DNA of 64,000 nt from Thermatribacter velox (GCF_038396615.1 NZ_CP121689.1:1438001-1502000); one strand, 5' to 3'. Counted from the stretch's first letter, positions 1 to 12,740 are shown. Translations and numbers: made by a program. Notes: generated from the sequence alone by a model not told the origin.

Positions 1-151
1 TGGCTGAAAAATATCCAACCAGGCGCTGCTCCAGGTCAACAACCGGCACTCCATCGATTTTTCTGCGATCCAGAAAATGGAGCACTTCGGAAAGCGGGTC
101 GAAATCGTTTACTGTAAAAACTTCTGAAGACATAATTTCTTCAGCTAACAC
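1..151 (-). CDS. CBS-domain protein, N-terminal part (runs off the window)
   Basis: About 50 codons are visible from a GTG at 151. An AAAGGGGGC ribosome site lies 8-9 bases upstream. The peptide reads VLAEEIMSSEVFTVNDFDPL and continues with RRKIDGVPVVD and LVGYFS. This is the usual start of a CBS domain: an 'M..pv.tv' strand, a helix, then 'i.g.PVVD..g.lvGi.s'. CBS pairs bind adenine nucleotides and regulate transporters or enzymes. The gene follows the rhomboid gene by 34 bases and is probably the last visible member of that operon. An ATG at 133 is an alternative start. What follows the CBS domain cannot be seen. Confidence 0.72.
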   Translation of the reverse strand, partial: MLAEEIMSSEVFTVNDFDPLSEVLHFLDRRKIDGVPVVDLEQRLVGYFSA

Positions 152-185
152 CGTTTTTGCCCCCTTTTAATTTTATCATTCCAGA

Positions 186-869
186 TTACCAGAAAAACTT
201 TTTATAGTAATAACTGCTCGCTATCATCTTACACCAGAGAGCTCCCACCAGAAAACCGCCTATATGGGCAAACCAGGCGACACCCCCTGCATTGGGCAGA
301 GCAAAGGAAAAAACCCCATACATTATCTGCAGAAAAATCCACAAAAGCAAGAGTGTTGCAGCAGGAACACGTATGAAAGTGACGAAAAAACCAAGAAAAA
401 CCAGGACAATAACCCGAGCGTAAGGGAAAAGCACCAGATATCCTCCCATAACTCCAGCTATGGCCCCACTCGCTCCTATTACGGGAACAGTTGAGGTGGG
501 AAAGAGTATAGCGTGCACCAGTGCAGCAGAAAGACCACAACTCAGGTAAAAGAGGAGAAAATGAAAATGCCCCAGGAAATCCTCGACGTTGTTACCAAAA
601 ATCCACAAATAGAGCATGTTAAAAAAAAGGTGCGCAAATCCTCCATGCAAGAACATGGAGGAAAAAATCCGGAGGTAGGAGGGTAAACCTGTCCAGAAAT
701 GGACCTTGCCCCACAGTACTGCTGGAATCAGCCCTGCCTGGTAAACAAAAGCTTCGAGGCGGGAGCCCAGACTTAGCTCGTACAGGAAGAACAATACATT
801 CAAAATGATGAGTGCAACCGTAACGTAAGGAAATCTACGAGTTGGTAACTCATCTCTAATCGGAATCAT
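186..869 (-). CDS. Rhomboid family intramembrane serine protease
   Basis: A 227-residue polytopic membrane protein, predicted to cleave membrane helices of client proteins. It begins with the MIPIRDE...PYVT leader common in bacterial rhomboids. It has the HGGFAHLFFNM helix (H75, H80, N84), the catalytic GASGAIAG motif with Ser134, and the partner His202 in WFAHIGG. Six to seven membrane segments are evident, and the length is normal for a minimal bacterial rhomboid. The gene lies 27 bases after hemW and is co-oriented with it. The operon gives no clue to the substrate. Confidence 0.93.
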   Translation of the reverse strand: MIPIRDELPTRRFPYVTVALIILNVLFFLYELSLGSRLEAFVYQAGLIPAVLWGKVHFWTGLPSYLRIFSSMFLHGGFAHLFFNMLYLWIFGNNVEDFLGHFHFLLFYLSCGLSAALVHAILFPTSTVPVIGASGAIAGVMGGYLVLFPYARVIVLVFLGFFVTFIRVPAATLLLLWIFLQIMYGVFSFALPNAGGVAWFAHIGGFLVGALWCKMIASSYYYKKFFW

Positions 870-896
870 GCACTAAAAATAGCAAAAAAAGTGGCT

Positions 897-2042
897 TCAA
901 TCAATAATTTCGGAAAAAACTTGGTTGGCAACCAGCATTCCCTTTGCAGAAAGAAAGTAACGAGAACCTTCTTTCTGCAGAAAGCCTTCTTGCAGGAGGA
1001 ATTCCATACGTTCGATTTTCTCTTTAACCAGTGCAACGGGATACCTCTGGCTAAGTATTTCAGTATCCAATCCCTCGCTGGTTCTCAAACGTAAAAATAT
1101 TTCTTCATCCAGTCTTTGGGGAAGTGAAAGGGCTTCCCGATATTCGATTGGCAAAGAGCCGTTTTCAAGATGAAAGCGGTAGTTTCTCAAATGCCTGGAA
1201 TTTCGGTGGCGTTCACCTCTCAAGTAGGACCAAGCGGCTACTCCTAAACCGAGGTATTCTTCGTTACGCCAATAGCGGAGGTTATGTTGGCACTCAAAGC
1301 CGGGTTTGGCAAAGTTGGAAATCTCATAGTGGAGGTAACCCCTTTGGATAAGCCATTCTCTGGTCCAGGAAAACCAGTTGGCCTTCTCATCATCGGAGGG
1401 GAAGCTGCGGGGATGTCTTTTTGCAAACCAAGCCATGGGGGAAGGAAAATGCAGCGAAAGCTCATAAATGGAAACATGGCAAGGCTCAAATTTGAGGAGT
1501 TCTTTCACCTCTTTTTGCCACTCAGCAAAACCCTGAAAAGGCCAGCCGTAAATGAGGTCTGCCCCCCAATTCTGAAAGCCCTGGGTGCTGAGTAACTCCA
1601 AAATAGCGTAAATGTCCTCTACTTTGCAAGCTCTCTTTGCAAAGAGCAAAAAGCGCTGATCAAAACTCTGCACACCTACTTGGATGCGGTTCACTCCTCC
1701 ACGAGCAACCTCACGGATCCAGTTCTGGTCAACGGTTCCCGGATTTACCTCGACAGTAATCTCCACTTTTCCTGAATATCTGAAGAAACGTTGAAGATAA
1801 AGCAAGAAGCTACTTATTGAGGGGGCATCGAGCAAGGAAGGAGTGCCCCCACCAAAGTAAACACTCTCTAAGACACTCCCTTCCAGTTCAAAAAATTTGA
1901 CCTTGAGCGAAAGCTCTGTGCAAACCAAGGCGAGATAGCTATTTCTGTCGTGATGCGAGCTCCAGGGATAAGAGGCGAAATCGCAATAGGTGCATTTCCC
2001 AAGGCAAAACGGGAAGTGCAGGTAAAGTGAGAGCGTTCTCAT
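897..2042 (-). CDS. hemW: HemW-type radical SAM protein (coproporphyrinogen III oxidase-like)
   Basis: A 381-residue radical SAM protein. The cluster motif is near the N-terminus: C13, C17 and C20 in [14 protein letters not shown]. The single residue between the second and third cysteine environments and the YCDF sequence point to HemW, a heme-binding or heme-inserting protein, and not to the oxidase HemN. A glycine-rich SAM segment ([10 protein letters not shown]) and the C-terminal HemN_C region follow. The start ATG overlaps the lepA stop as ATGA, and lepA-hemW adjacency is common in bacteria. No heme biosynthesis genes are next to it. Confidence 0.93.
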   Translation of the reverse strand: MRTLSLYLHFPFCLGKCTYCDFASYPWSSHHDRNSYLALVCTELSLKVKFFELEGSVLESVYFGGGTPSLLDAPSISSFLLYLQRFFRYSGKVEITVEVNPGTVDQNWIREVARGGVNRIQVGVQSFDQRFLLFAKRACKVEDIYAILELLSTQGFQNWGADLIYGWPFQGFAEWQKEVKELLKFEPCHVSIYELSLHFPSPMAWFAKRHPRSFPSDDEKANWFSWTREWLIQRGYLHYEISNFAKPGFECQHNLRYWRNEEYLGLGVAAWSYLRGERHRNSRHLRNYRFHLENGSLPIEYREALSLPQRLDEEIFLRLRTSEGLDTEILSQRYPVALVKEKIERMEFLLQEGFLQKEGSRYFLSAKGMLVANQVFSEIID

Positions 2043-3844
2043 TGTCCACTTTTTAAGACCGCCAGGAAAGCTTCTTGGGGTATGCGCACTTTACCGATTG
2101 CCTTCATCCTCTTTTTGCCTTCTTTTTGCTTTTCAAGCAATTTCCTTTTGCGGGTCACGTCTCCACCGTAGCACTTTTGCAGGACGTCCTTACGCAGGGC
2201 AGGAATGTCCTCCCGGGCAATAACTTTACCTCCAATACTGGCTTGGATAGCCACTGCGAAAAGCTGTCGGGGAATGATTTCTTTGAGCTGGGAAACCACC
2301 TGTCGGGCACGATGATAGGCCTGTTCCTTGCAACATATAAAAGACAGTCCATCCACCCGGTCCCGGTTGACCAGAATATCCACCCGGACCAGATTGGCGG
2401 GACGATAGCCAGCAAACTCATAATCCATGCTTGCAAAGCCACGACTCAAAGCCTTAAGCCGACTGTAAAAATCAAGCAGTATTTCAGCCAGGGGCATTTC
2501 GTATTTAATGAGCACTCTCTCGGCATCTAAGTAAACCATGTCTTTAAATATTCCTCTGCGTGCCTGGCAGAGCTCCATTATTCCCCCAATGTACTCTGGA
2601 GGAGTGATAATTTGAATCAACACATAGGGTTCTTCAGTTTCTTCTATCTCGGTAGGCGAAGGAAAATCCTTAGGCGACTTTACTTCGACCACATCACCCC
2701 GAGTGGTAAGTACGTGATACACGACATGGGGAGCCGTGGCCACAACTTCCACCCCAAATTCTCTTTCGATACGTTCCTGAGTGATTTCCATGTGCAAAAG
2801 CCCCAAAAAACCGCAGCTAAAACCAAAGCCCAGAGCTTCTGAAAAATCGGGTTCAAAGCTGAGTGCTGCATCGTTAAGCTGGAGTTTTTCCAGTGCATCT
2901 TTTAGTCTTTGATAATCTTCTGATTGTACCGGATAGAAATTGCAAAAAACCATAGGTTTTACTTTCTTATAACCGGGTATAGGCTGAGGTTGGGGGTCGG
3001 AAGCAGAAACCAGGGTGTCACCAACTCGGGCATCCCGGATATTCTTCATATTGCAGGCCAAATACCCTACGCTACCGGCCTCGAGGAGCTCCGTTGGTTG
3101 CATTTTGGGGTTAAAAATTCCCACTTCGGTAACTTCAAACTCCGCACCTGTAGAGAACACACGAATTCTGTCTCCACGTTTTACTGAACCATCGAATATT
3201 CTTACAAAGAGCAATACTCCTCGATAGGAGTCATAGCTGGAGTCAAAAATCAGAGCTCGGAGATGGGCATCACTTTTGGCCTGGGGAGGTGGAATGTACT
3301 GCACAATTGCATCCAGAAGCTCCTCTACTCCAGCTCCTGTTTTGGCACTGACTAAAAAGAAAGGCGGATGTTCTTTGCCGAGGATGTGTTCTATTTCTTC
3401 CTTGGCACGTTCTGGAGCGGAAGCAGGGAGGTCGATTTTATTGATAACCGGAATAATGGTGAGCTTCTGAGCAATGGCCAGGCTGGCATGGGCATATGTT
3501 TGTGCCTCCACACCTTGAGTAGCGTCCACAACCAGCAGAGCACCCTCACAAGCGGCCAGGCTACGGGAGACTTCGTAACTGAAGTCAACGTGCCCGGGAG
3601 TATCGATGAGATTAAAAATGAACTCTTTTTGAAATCTTTTGGAAAAATACCTCAAGCGTATGGCCTTAGCTTTTATAGTGATACCTTTTTCTCTCTCCAG
3701 GTCCATCTGGTCCATAAATTGTTCCCGCATCTTTTGTTTGGGCACTGCCTCACATATTTCTAATATCCGGTCGGCCAGAGTGGATTTACCGTGGTCTATA
3801 TGAGCTATAATGCAGAAATTGCGAATGACCTCCAGCTTACTCAT
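2039..3844 (-). CDS. lepA: Elongation factor 4 (LepA), translational GTPase
   Basis: A full-length 601-residue LepA. The G1 motif is [10 protein letters not shown]3 is DTPGHVDF, and G4 is NKIDLP. Domain II and the EF-G-like domains III and V follow. The LepA-specific C-terminal domain ends with the basic [20 protein letters not shown] region. LepA binds the ribosome and assists initiation, back-translocation and subunit assembly. The ATG overlaps the murJ stop by 8 bases, and the stop overlaps the hemW start, so translation of the three genes is probably coupled. Confidence 0.98.
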   Translation of the reverse strand: MSKLEVIRNFCIIAHIDHGKSTLADRILEICEAVPKQKMREQFMDQMDLEREKGITIKAKAIRLRYFSKRFQKEFIFNLIDTPGHVDFSYEVSRSLAACEGALLVVDATQGVEAQTYAHASLAIAQKLTIIPVINKIDLPASAPERAKEEIEHILGKEHPPFFLVSAKTGAGVEELLDAIVQYIPPPQAKSDAHLRALIFDSSYDSYRGVLLFVRIFDGSVKRGDRIRVFSTGAEFEVTEVGIFNPKMQPTELLEAGSVGYLACNMKNIRDARVGDTLVSASDPQPQPIPGYKKVKPMVFCNFYPVQSEDYQRLKDALEKLQLNDAALSFEPDFSEALGFGFSCGFLGLLHMEITQERIEREFGVEVVATAPHVVYHVLTTRGDVVEVKSPKDFPSPTEIEETEEPYVLIQIITPPEYIGGIMELCQARRGIFKDMVYLDAERVLIKYEMPLAEILLDFYSRLKALSRGFASMDYEFAGYRPANLVRVDILVNRDRVDGLSFICCKEQAYHRARQVVSQLKEIIPRQLFAVAIQASIGGKVIAREDIPALRKDVLQKCYGGDVTRKRKLLEKQKEGKKRMKAIGKVRIPQEAFLAVLKSGQ

Positions 3845-5417
3845 CGCGCTTTATTCCTTTCGCAAATTTGTTGTAAAACTTCTCAAAAATTGCAATAATT
3901 GTTTTTTTCTCCTCCATTTTTAAACCGATAGTGAGAAAAACATAGAATAGAGCAAGCATAAATATTATAACCACAAGCACAATAATTCTCGATGAATCAA
4001 AAGTCTGTCCCAGGGTTTTCCACAGAAAATAGGCGAAAAACACGAAAGCTGCAACTTGCAATGCCAGTTTCCACCACCATTTGCCGGCACCCGACATATT
4101 TAACGTCTGGCATCTCTTTAAAAAAGTTTCCAGCAAAAGAAAATTCAAAAGAGCACAGAGAGAAGTGGCCAGGGCTAAACCAGCAAAGCCCATGAATCTC
4201 ACTAATAAAAAGTCCAGAGCTATGTTACAGCCTACAACCAATACCCCAATTTTAACCGGAGTATAGGTATCCTGCAAAGAGTAAAAGGCGCGAGTGAAAA
4301 GGTGAACCAGTGAAAAAGCGGGAAGTCCCAGGGCATAAAAAAGCAGCGCTTCAGAAGTCATGGAAGTTGCTCTAAGGTCGAAAAAACCTCGTTGATAAAC
4401 GATTTTTACCAGATCTTCCCGAAAAACCATTAAAAAAACGGTTATTGGCAACATTATAAAAATGACTAACCTGAAACCCTCAAACAGGGTGTCCTGCCAT
4501 CTTTCCAGCTTTTCTTCCTGAATGCTTTGGGAAAGAGAAGGCAGAATGACTGTAGAAATGGCAATACCAAAAACTCCCAGAGGGAGTTCCATCAATCTGT
4601 CTGCAAAGTACAGTGCCGAAACCGCTCCTTCTCTGCAAGTTGAGGCTATTAATCTGTCTACCAGAGTATTGAGCTGACTTACAGCCAGCGCAAAGGTCAC
4701 CGGCAACATGAGTTGTACCACTTTTCTGAAACCTGGTTCTTTCCAGAAACGCAAATGCAACCTGAATCGCAGCCCCAAGCGGTAGAAGGGAAAAAGCTGG
4801 AAAAGAAACTGTCCTATTCCTCCAATTAAAACTCCAAGAGCCAGACAGTAAACATCCACCCACTTCCTGAGAAAGAGCAAGGACCCAACCATCCCCAGAT
4901 TGAAAAAGACCGGAGCCAGCGCTGACCAGCTAAAAACATACAGGGTATTTAAAGAACCCATTAAAAGAGCTGACCAGGAAATGAGCAACAGAAAAGGGAA
5001 CATCAAGCGAGTAAAGTCAACAGTAAGCGATAACTTTTCAAGGTTTCCCCGAAATCCCCAGGCTATGAAACGCACAATTTGTGGAGCAAAAATGATGCCC
5101 AGCGCACATAAGGCAGCAACGATTATGGTAAGGCCGGTGAAAACCGCAGAAAGAAAGGCAACAACCTCTTCTTTGTCCCTTCCCTGATATTCCGAAAAGA
5201 CAGGAACCACTGAAGTGCCCAAAGCTCCTTCAGCGAAGAGACGTCGCAAAAGGTTGGGAATGGTGTACGCCAGGAGAAAAGCATCTGTAACCCAGGAAGC
5301 TCCAAAGGCAGCCGAGAGCAAGACTTCTCGCCACAAGCCGGTAAACCTGGACAAAAGGGTGCCCGAAGCCACTATCAAAGTGTTTGCAATTAGTGATCTT
5401 TTTCTACCCATCTCCAC
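3837..5417 (-). CDS. murJ: Lipid II flippase MurJ (MviN family)
   Basis: A 526-residue integral membrane protein with about 14 hydrophobic segments. It carries the MviN signature near the N-terminus ([20 protein letters not shown], then [23 protein letters not shown]). It flips the peptidoglycan precursor lipid II across the membrane, so the cell makes a peptidoglycan wall. The GTG at 5417 and the ATG at 5411 are both possible starts, and neither has a convincing ribosome site. The gene begins only about 15 bases after the rRNA terminator hairpin, leaving no room for a separate promoter. Confidence 0.95.
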   Translation of the reverse strand: MEMGRKRSLIANTLIVASGTLLSRFTGLWREVLLSAAFGASWVTDAFLLAYTIPNLLRRLFAEGALGTSVVPVFSEYQGRDKEEVVAFLSAVFTGLTIIVAALCALGIIFAPQIVRFIAWGFRGNLEKLSLTVDFTRLMFPFLLLISWSALLMGSLNTLYVFSWSALAPVFFNLGMVGSLLFLRKWVDVYCLALGVLIGGIGQFLFQLFPFYRLGLRFRLHLRFWKEPGFRKVVQLMLPVTFALAVSQLNTLVDRLIASTCREGAVSALYFADRLMELPLGVFGIAISTVILPSLSQSIQEEKLERWQDTLFEGFRLVIFIMLPITVFLMVFREDLVKIVYQRGFFDLRATSMTSEALLFYALGLPAFSLVHLFTRAFYSLQDTYTPVKIGVLVVGCNIALDFLLVRFMGFAGLALATSLCALLNFLLLETFLKRCQTLNMSGAGKWWWKLALQVAAFVFFAYFLWKTLGQTFDSSRIIVLVVIIFMLALFYVFLTIGLKMEEKKTIIAIFEKFYNKFAKGIKRDE

Positions 5418-5431
5418 TTCTACTCAAGATA

Positions 5432-5464
5432 CAAAAAAAGACCTGAGATTTCCTCTCAGGTCTT
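5432..5464 (-). terminator. Rho-independent terminator after 5S rRNA
   Basis: On the minus strand the sequence is AGACCTGAG, a short GAAAT loop region, CTCAGGTCT, then seven T residues. It lies just past the 5S 3' end and just before murJ. Confidence 0.9.
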
Positions 5465-5479
5465 TCCTGGCCTTTTTAA

Positions 5480-5598
5480 TCCCGGCAGCGTCCTACTTTC
5501 CCACCCCGTTGCCAGGGCAGTATCATCGGCGCTGGAGGGCTTAGCTTCCGGGTTCGGAATGGGACCGGGCGTTTCCCCTCCGCCATGGCCACCGGGAA
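5480..5598 (-). rRNA. rrf: 5S ribosomal RNA
   Basis: About 119 nucleotides. The 5' strand begins TTTCCCGGTGGCCATGGCGG and the 3' end is GGACGCTGCCGGGA, which pair as helix I. The conserved CCCATTCCGAACCCGGAAG loop is present. It lies about 65 bases after the 23S 3' end and is followed by a terminator. Ends are placed by eye to within a few bases. Confidence 0.96.
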
Positions 5599-5621
5599 AT
5601 CTGTTGTTTTTTGCATCTATC

Positions 5622-5642
5622 AATAAGGCTCTGTAATACTTC
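5622..5642. repeat. 23S processing stem, 3' arm
   Basis: This 21-base segment is the exact reverse complement of 8718-8738. With an inner 12-base match (5661-5672 to 8684-8695) it closes a long double helix around the 23S, the expected RNase III target in the precursor. Confidence 0.88.
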
Positions 5643-5664
5643 CGATTTCTCAATGAAGCCTTTG

Positions 5665-8690
<3,026 letters not shown>

Positions 8691-8717
8691 GCAAACCTTT
8701 GCGCTTCTACGCAAGAA

Positions 8718-8738
8718 GAAGTATTACAGAGCCTTATT
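8718..8738. repeat. 23S processing stem, 5' arm
   Basis: Perfect 21-base complement of 5622-5642 (see that entry). It lies within the short leader between the promoter and the mature 23S. Confidence 0.88.
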
Positions 8739-8767
8739 TACTTTTCAAGGTGCGAATGGCAATAGGT

Positions 8768-8796
8768 ATTGTAATGAGTTATCGACTTTTTTGCAA
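8768..8796 (-). promoter_or_regulatory. Promoter of the 23S-5S unit
   Basis: On the minus strand, TTGCAA (8791-8796), a 17-base spacer and TACAAT (8768-8773). A/T-rich sequence lies upstream, as in UP elements. Transcription would start near 8761, giving a leader of about 70 bases before 23S. Confidence 0.8.
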
Positions 8797-8834
8797 GGGG
8801 TTGAACGAGAAACTTTTTAAATATTTCAACCTTT

Positions 8835-10601
8835 TCAGGAGAGAATTCTAATCAGCTCTTTAGCCACCTCTTCTGGTCCTTTTCTTTCCCAACCAGGTAT
8901 CCCCAGGCGGGTCCGCATCTGGCCCACAAAGACGCCCCTTTTGAAGAAGGCTTCAAAATATTTTTGTGCCAGTTCATCATGAAGTTCCCTGTACTGGGGT
9001 GGACCGAAGATGTTGGCAAAGTAAGAGTGAACAATTCCCGTAGAAGTAGTAGTCCCCTTACTCATTACTGCTCCTTCTGCAAAGACCCTCAACGCTTCCT
9101 GGGCGCTGCTGAAGCGTTCAATAATAGGGTGTTCTTCATCAACCTCTTCATAGTTGTTGGCATAGAGCACAAAATCTACTTCCCAACCCTTGATAACATT
9201 GGAAAAGGTAGTTACCGGAATTACCACTCGCGCGTTAACTCGGGAGGGGCTCATAATGATTGCCCGGTCTATCTGCCCGAATGCATACCCCGGCTGGAGG
9301 TCATCAAGACGCAAAAAAGCTCCGATTTCCGTTCCATAACCCCGGATTTTGCCTTCTGCATCTATCTCTAAGGAGCCCATGTCGTCAGCGATAATGGTCA
9401 TGTCACTGAGGTTATCCTGAGCCAAAATACGGAATGCTTCCAGAGTTTCAGATTTTCCAGCAGCAGTATCTCCAATCATTAAAATTGTAGCCTTTTTACC
9501 GTTTTTAAGGAGAATTCTCACCATTGCACCATGGAAAGGAAGCCTGCCCATTTTCATAACTTTTACATTGTGAAGCGTGAGCACCATCTTTTTAAGATAA
9601 CCAAAGTATCCAAACATATCCCGGTTGGGGCAGGCGGCAATTAGCAGGTTGTTTTCCTGGTCGTCATAAAACACAGTTGGAAAATCTGCAAGCTGGTCCA
9701 GAACATCTCCAGGAACACCAAACAGATACACAGCGTCTGGTTTGCGCTTCAGGTCCTCATCGGTGGCGATTTCGAAAAGGTTGCACAGAGAGAAGCCCAA
9801 TTCATAAAACTTCTCATGGAAATAAATCAAAACCAGAAGCGGCCCCACTTTAGCAGGGTAACAAAGCCATTCTTCAGGTTTTACATCAACCACTTCCAGG
9901 GGGTTGCTGGCAATCTTTCGAAACTGACCGGTGCGTTTATTCATTGGCGGATCCAGAATTAAAGGTGGATAAAGAAGGATTTGTCTTATGATTGGTATGG
10001 AGGAAAGTCGCTCCCGATACACGCCTTCCGGTAAAAGGATATCTTTGGGCACTGCTATAGCGGCAACGTTGGTTCCTGCACGAACCTGGCGATATATCCA
10101 TGGATGCTCTCCGGTAATGTTTTCCTGAAGGTCCCGATATACACTCCGTACCAGGTGGGCCAAGGTTTCTACCGTATTGTTAAAGGTACGATAGGGCCTG
10201 CGGTCGAGTGCCGGGGTACCTTCTGGAGAGGTGCAAATCAGGTAACGCTCAAAATCCCGCCAGAAGTTGTAAAGGTATTCAATGAAATCGTTAAAAAGCT
10301 GACGGTGCTTTAAAAAAGATTCGCTACCTTCTACCAGGTTAGGCACAAGGTCCAGTGGCATTTTCACCAAAAAGTGGAGAACCTGCAACAAGCGGTCCAG
10401 GTCTGCTTCTCCTGGTTCTTCTTTACCAAAAATCTTCAAAAGGAGCGACTTTTGTTCTACCAAGCGCTCCACGCCTTTTTTCAGAATAACCCTGAAAAGT
10501 CTACTGGAAAGTAACTCCTCTGGTGTGTCGCATATTCTGTCCTGAACTTTTAAAATGACTTTTCTTCCCACCAGCTTAAACTGTTCATGATTCTTCGTCA
10601 T
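8835..10601 (-). CDS. HPr kinase/PEP carboxykinase-superfamily P-loop protein
   Basis: About 588 residues from the ATG at 10601, which has AGAGG nine bases upstream. The C-terminal third has a P-loop GDTAAGKSE near residue 380 followed by IIADDMGSLEI, the same arrangement as GxSGxGKSE...VADD in HPr kinase, and related to the nucleotide site of PEP carboxykinase. The C-terminus carries AVMSKGTTTSTGIVHSYFAN. Databases often label this family 'phosphoenolpyruvate carboxykinase', but the window has a canonical pckA elsewhere (36806-38356). The N-terminal 350 residues match nothing I know. The gene follows the SDR gene by about 36 bases. The substrate is unknown. Confidence 0.72.
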   Translation of the reverse strand: MTKNHEQFKLVGRKVILKVQDRICDTPEELLSSRLFRVILKKGVERLVEQKSLLLKIFGKEEPGEADLDRLLQVLHFLVKMPLDLVPNLVEGSESFLKHRQLFNDFIEYLYNFWRDFERYLICTSPEGTPALDRRPYRTFNNTVETLAHLVRSVYRDLQENITGEHPWIYRQVRAGTNVAAIAVPKDILLPEGVYRERLSSIPIIRQILLYPPLILDPPMNKRTGQFRKIASNPLEVVDVKPEEWLCYPAKVGPLLVLIYFHEKFYELGFSLCNLFEIATDEDLKRKPDAVYLFGVPGDVLDQLADFPTVFYDDQENNLLIAACPNRDMFGYFGYLKKMVLTLHNVKVMKMGRLPFHGAMVRILLKNGKKATILMIGDTAAGKSETLEAFRILAQDNLSDMTIIADDMGSLEIDAEGKIRGYGTEIGAFLRLDDLQPGYAFGQIDRAIIMSPSRVNARVVIPVTTFSNVIKGWEVDFVLYANNYEEVDEEHPIIERFSSAQEALRVFAEGAVMSKGTTTSTGIVHSYFANIFGPPQYRELHDELAQKYFEAFFKRGVFVGQMRTRLGIPGWERKGPEEVAKELIRILS

Positions 10602-10637
10602 GCTTAAATTCCTCTCCCACACTTTCAGTTTCTGCTA

Positions 10638-11435
10638 TTATACAGTAACCCGCAACCACCCCCCATCAACGTAGTAGTTCGAACCTACGCAATAACTTGC
10701 TTTTGGCGAACACAAAAACACCATAAAATGAGCCAGTTCTTCAGGCGTTGCAAATCTCCCAATGGGAGCATTTTCCTTAGCAATATTTTCTAAGTATTCT
10801 TCGGGTGTCATACCTTTTTCCTTACCCACGATGTTTGCTGTTTTGTACCAGTCAGGAGTAAGAATCAGACCAGGACTCACACAGTTAACCCTTATGTTGT
10901 AAGTGATGAATTCATTAGCAAGGCATTTGGAAAACATCACCAGAGCTGCCTTAGTTACATTGTAAATCGGTTCGTAATCAAGGGGTTGTCTGGCGCATAT
11001 GGACGCATTGTTAATGATTACTCCACCGCCTCGCTTTTGCATGAGAGGTGCTAGCAGGCGGGAAAGACGAACTGCGGCCATGACGTGTAGGTCCCAGTAA
11101 TACTGCCACCTCGAATCAGGAGCATCGATTATTTTCTCAGCACTACCGGTTCCGGCATTGTTGATCAGGATGTCCACGCCTTCAGGATAAGTACTTTTCA
11201 CTGCTTCCACAAATTTCTCAATGTCTTCGAGCCTACTAACATCACAGGCAAAGCCCAGTGCTTGTACTCCAAACTCTTCAGAAATTTTTCGGGCAGTATT
11301 TTCGACCTCCTCTTTGTGTCGAGCACACAGGGCGAGGTGAACACCCTCCCTTGCCAGTTCCCTGGCAACTGCTTCCCCAATTCCCTTGCTTCCCCCAGTG
11401 ATTACAGCGATTTTATCTTTCAATTCAAGGTCCAA
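10638..11435 (-). CDS. Short-chain dehydrogenase/reductase (SDR)
   Basis: 265 residues from a TTG at 11435, with GGAGGAGG about 8 bases upstream. It has the TGGSKGIG nucleotide-binding motif, NNAG, a catalytic Ser in NNASICAR, YNVTK (Tyr and Lys of the active site) and the C-terminal SPKASYCVGSNYYVDGG. This is the classical SDR fold, an NAD(P)-dependent oxidoreductase. The substrate cannot be told. The gene lies between the encapsulin hairpin and the HPr-kinase-like gene, all on the minus strand. Confidence 0.9.
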   Translation of the reverse strand: MDLELKDKIAVITGGSKGIGEAVARELAREGVHLALCARHKEEVENTARKISEEFGVQALGFACDVSRLEDIEKFVEAVKSTYPEGVDILINNAGTGSAEKIIDAPDSRWQYYWDLHVMAAVRLSRLLAPLMQKRGGGVIINNASICARQPLDYEPIYNVTKAALVMFSKCLANEFITYNIRVNCVSPGLILTPDWYKTANIVGKEKGMTPEEYLENIAKENAPIGRFATPEELAHFMVFLCSPKASYCVGSNYYVDGGWLRVTV

Positions 11436-11456
11436 GGTTCACACCTCCTCCTTAAC

Positions 11457-11490
11457 ACAAAAGAAGGCCCTATTCTGGGCCTTCTTTTGT
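11457..11490 (-). terminator. Terminator-like hairpin between encapsulin and SDR genes
   Basis: The arms are ACAAAAGAAGGCCC and GGGCCTTCTTTTGT, a near-perfect stem with a short loop, ending in T-rich sequence. The SDR ribosome site begins a few bases beyond it, so it may be an intercistronic attenuator or an mRNA-stabilising hairpin. Confidence 0.78.
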
Positions 11491-11516
11491 TATTCGAAAT
11501 CCTTCCCTCAAATCAA

Positions 11517-12299
11517 TTACTTGAGGACACAGATTGCCTCAGGAATTTCCACAAGCGGCAAAAGGGCCTCGGATACATAGAATTCGAGTGAATCTTCAGT
11601 GGGACCAATGAATCCTATCTGCATATCCTGAGCCAGGATGATCCGGCCCACCTTGCCGCCCCGACCCAGAAGTATTCCCCCTTCTTCGATAACTGGCGAT
11701 TTCAAAACACCAGCTTCACAGAGCAGGCGCATATGTTCAATTTCTAGCTGATTACCGCTTGGATATCTACGGAAAAGAAGGTTAAAACGCTCCGGAGCAA
11801 GAACCAAAAGGTAAGGGCCAGGTATTCCTTGCTTTTCAAGCGCATTTATGGCTTTGATAACGTCCTCGACCGCCTCCCCGGTTTCGTTCCAAGCAGAAAG
11901 AGGACTCTTCTTTGAACCTTCAGCCCTGAGAAGCCCTGGAATTCCAGAAATACCCTGAAAGATCAGCGAATCTTCTTTTCGTGCACAGACTGAAACGGCA
12001 TCTTGTAGGGGACGAAGATTAAGGTAAACTCCGTTTTCTTCAAAGGCTGCCAACATGCGTTTGGAGAGTGAAAAAACCTCACTGAAAGAGGGAATGCCAA
12101 CCGTCTTTACAAGGCGAACTCCTTCCTGCAGGTTTTCTTCGAGCGGTACTGCCGAAAGACCCAAACCATAGGGTCCCTCAACGGGCAGTATTCTTCTTCC
12201 CACCAGTAAACTGCGTGCAGTCTGGATCATGACCTCTTCAAGCTTTTGCCAGGTAGCTTCCTGAAGGGGCACATCCTTTTGAAAAAGATAATCTCCCAT
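11517..12299 (-). CDS. Encapsulin shell protein (family 1, linocin-M18 type)
   Basis: 260 residues, the usual length for the HK97-fold encapsulin shell. Typical features are the N-terminal helix with DVPLQEATWQKLEE, PVEGPYGLGLSAV, a central AINALEKQGIPGPYLLVLAPE, and the E-loop and C-terminal DMQIGFIGPTEDSLEFYVSE. Shell proteins self-assemble into closed nanocompartments that take up cargo by a short C-terminal peptide. The ATG is preceded by GAGGAGG. It follows the ferritin-like cargo gene by 12 bases, in the cargo-then-shell order known for encapsulin operons. Confidence 0.95.
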   Translation of the reverse strand: MGDYLFQKDVPLQEATWQKLEEVMIQTARSLLVGRRILPVEGPYGLGLSAVPLEENLQEGVRLVKTVGIPSFSEVFSLSKRMLAAFEENGVYLNLRPLQDAVSVCARKEDSLIFQGISGIPGLLRAEGSKKSPLSAWNETGEAVEDVIKAINALEKQGIPGPYLLVLAPERFNLLFRRYPSGNQLEIEHMRLLCEAGVLKSPVIEEGGILLGRGGKVGRIILAQDMQIGFIGPTEDSLEFYVSEALLPLVEIPEAICVLK

Positions 12300-12311
12300 C
12301 GCTAAACCTCC

Positions 12312-12674
12312 TCACTCCAGAGAACCAATGGTTGGCCTTTTATCAGTATTAACATGTTCCTGCTTGTTCTCGGTCGCCGTTTCTTCCATCATCTCTTCCA
12401 CCTCTTTTCTGCCCTTCTCCAAGTACTGTACTTCATCAGCTGCCAATATCTCGAGCAAGCGGCTGAACTCACCGATATGGACTCTCTCCTCATTGGCAAT
12501 GTCTTCAAGCACTTTTTTGGCCAGCGGATGGTCACAGGCAGCAGCATGTGCAAGGTAAAGATGGACTGCTTCGTGCTCAGCAGCAATGTTGAGACGAATT
12601 GCCCGAATTAGCTCTTCTCTGCTCATTTTCCTTCCCGGAACCATTCCCGAAAAGGGGTTCACAAATTCTGGCAT
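12312..12674 (-). CDS. Encapsulated ferritin-like cargo protein
   Basis: 120 residues. Two helices form the ferritin half-domain: E33 in NIAAEHEAVHLYLAHAA, and E63 with H66 in ANEERVHIGEF. This spacing matches the Glu/Glu/His ferroxidase ligands described for EncFtn proteins, which are active as ring decamers inside the shell. After an acidic linker (residues 85-108) the protein ends in DKRPTIGSLE, which fits the encapsulin targeting peptide with its IGSL core. The likely role is iron oxidation for storage or detoxification inside the shell. An AAGGAGG site precedes the ATG. Confidence 0.94.
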   Translation of the reverse strand: MPEFVNPFSGMVPGRKMSREELIRAIRLNIAAEHEAVHLYLAHAAACDHPLAKKVLEDIANEERVHIGEFSRLLEILAADEVQYLEKGRKEVEEMMEETATENKQEHVNTDKRPTIGSLE

Positions 12675-12706
12675 TCTGCTTGCCTCCTTTTAAAGATACT
12701 GTCAAA

Positions 12707-12715
12707 ATTATACCA
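12707..12715 (-). promoter_or_regulatory. Extended -10 promoter of the encapsulin operon
   Basis: TGGTATAAT on the minus strand, 33 bases before the cargo gene start. No good -35 hexamer is visible. No iron-box palindrome was recognised. Confidence 0.55.
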
Positions 12716-12740
12716 GAGTTATGCAGTGCTTCCAGAGAAG

